NCBI GenBank assembly: GCA_029204225.1
Contig: CM055109.1
Span: 42,689,862 to 42,753,861 of the forward strand
Length of the DNA stretch: 64,000 bases
From: Diphasiastrum complanatum
Lineage: Eukaryota > Streptophyta > Lycopodiopsida > Lycopodiales > Lycopodiaceae
Direction: 5' to 3'
In this document: in pieces, positions 63,601 through 64,000 of the stretch
Layout of the letters: the number at the start of each line of letters is the position of its first letter
How positions within the stretch are numbered: the stretch's first letter is position 1
Made by a program: the position numbers and the translations under genes
Notes under the pieces: generated by a model
Database searches by the model: none
Seen by the model: the letters and a program-made list of their open reading frames with translations, nothing else
Told to the model about the DNA's origin: nothing

Positions 63601-63662
63601 TCTTCTTTGGAAGGAGAGGAAGGAGCTAATCTAAAGTACTCTGCAAATTTGTCATATGTGTC

Positions 63663-63914
63663 TCATAGCCTGAACACAATGTTGAAATCCTTGGGCATGA
63701 TGGTCACCCTCTTGGCATGGACAACTGCAACAACACTATCTGAAAAAAATTTCACTTTGAAATTCTCATATGTAGTGTGCAGCGCCTCAATTGTCATTAC
63801 AGTCCATCTCACATCTGCAGATAGACTTCTTGTAACATGTCTGATGGATCTCTGTATTTGAGCTTTCGGAATCAGAAGATTATTGGTCTTTTGTAGCTTT
63901 CGAATATCCTTCAA
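63663..63914 (-). CDS. divergent histone H3-like fold (partial, no start)
   Basis: 83 codons ending in TGA match the H3 histone fold from alpha-N to alpha-3: LKDIRKLQKTNNLLIPKAQ, IRHVTRSLSADVRWTV, then HAKRVTIMPKDF, which is almost the canonical H3 loop 2. LLIP, the Trp in RWT and FSDS recall centromeric H3, while loop 1 has the canonical H3 length and HAKRVTIMPKD is the canonical form. The usual residues after alpha-3 are absent. Directly upstream is an in-frame TAG (or a splice acceptor, CCCTAG), and no N-terminal tail is visible before the window ends. It could be an exon of a divergent H3/CENH3 gene, a retrocopy, or a fragment captured by the copia element. Confidence 0.6.
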   Translation of the reverse strand: MKDIRKLQKTNNLLIPKAQIQRSIRHVTRSLSADVRWTVMTIEALHTTYENFKVKFFSDSVVAVVHAKRVTIMPKDFNIVFRL

Positions 63915-64000
63915 CTAGGGAAGGAGGAGGTGATGGTGGTGGATTTCCCTGACCTCCTCCTGTGATTGGAATTCCACCAGGGTGGATTCGTGCTGTTTGT

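Overview
The window is nuclear DNA from a land plant with a large, transposon-filled genome. The genes use GT-AG introns, the telomere-like repeats are of the plant CCCTAAA type, and the retrotransposons use initiator-Met tRNA primer sites. A gymnosperm (or another plant with very long introns, such as a fern) fits best because one gene carries introns of 13 kb and 22 kb. The species cannot be read from the sequence.

The main result is one host gene on the minus strand that covers about 40 kb. Twelve exons between 5595 and 45266 splice with GT-AG borders into an unbroken 628-residue vacuolar sorting receptor (VSR): signal peptide, PA domain, EGF-like repeats, one membrane helix and a YMPL tail signal. 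Exons 1-5 lie at 42.96-45.27 kb, exons 6-7 at 28.9-29.6 kb and exons 8-12 at 5.6-6.55 kb. Intron 7 (22,339 bp) and intron 5 (13,371 bp) hold nearly all of the mobile DNA.

Intron 7 contains, from low to high coordinate: a partial duplication of exon 8; a gypsy relic; a frameshifted coiled-coil ORF; telomere-like tandem repeats; shuffled repeat modules; a 6.3 kb chromovirus with intact LTRs and a 5-bp target duplication; a hAT transposon whose core is replaced by short repeats; palindromic GGTACC repeats; and a LINE with a damaged reverse transcriptase. Intron 5 contains an almost intact Ty1/copia element (31573-36965, three LTR differences, one frameshift) inserted into an older gypsy element, plus a second hAT relic. 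Intron 3 carries a 419-bp hAT-type MITE with a perfect 8-bp target duplication.

Beyond the VSR start are a 31-bp minisatellite (45.9-46.4 kb), a long AT-rich stretch without recognisable genes, and a patchwork of LTR-retrotransposon fragments (52.3-55.6 kb). At 58376-59965 (minus) is an uninterrupted 529-codon gene for a lysophospholipid acyltransferase of the LPEAT2 type with EF-hands. A copia LTR with a good TATA box lies 147 bp upstream of its ATG on the same strand. The combination suggests a retrogene that may be transcribed from an LTR. At the right edge is a divergent histone-H3 fold with some centromeric-H3-like residues.

No tRNA, rRNA or CRISPR array was recognised. Most other open frames are translations of microsatellites or antisense shadows.
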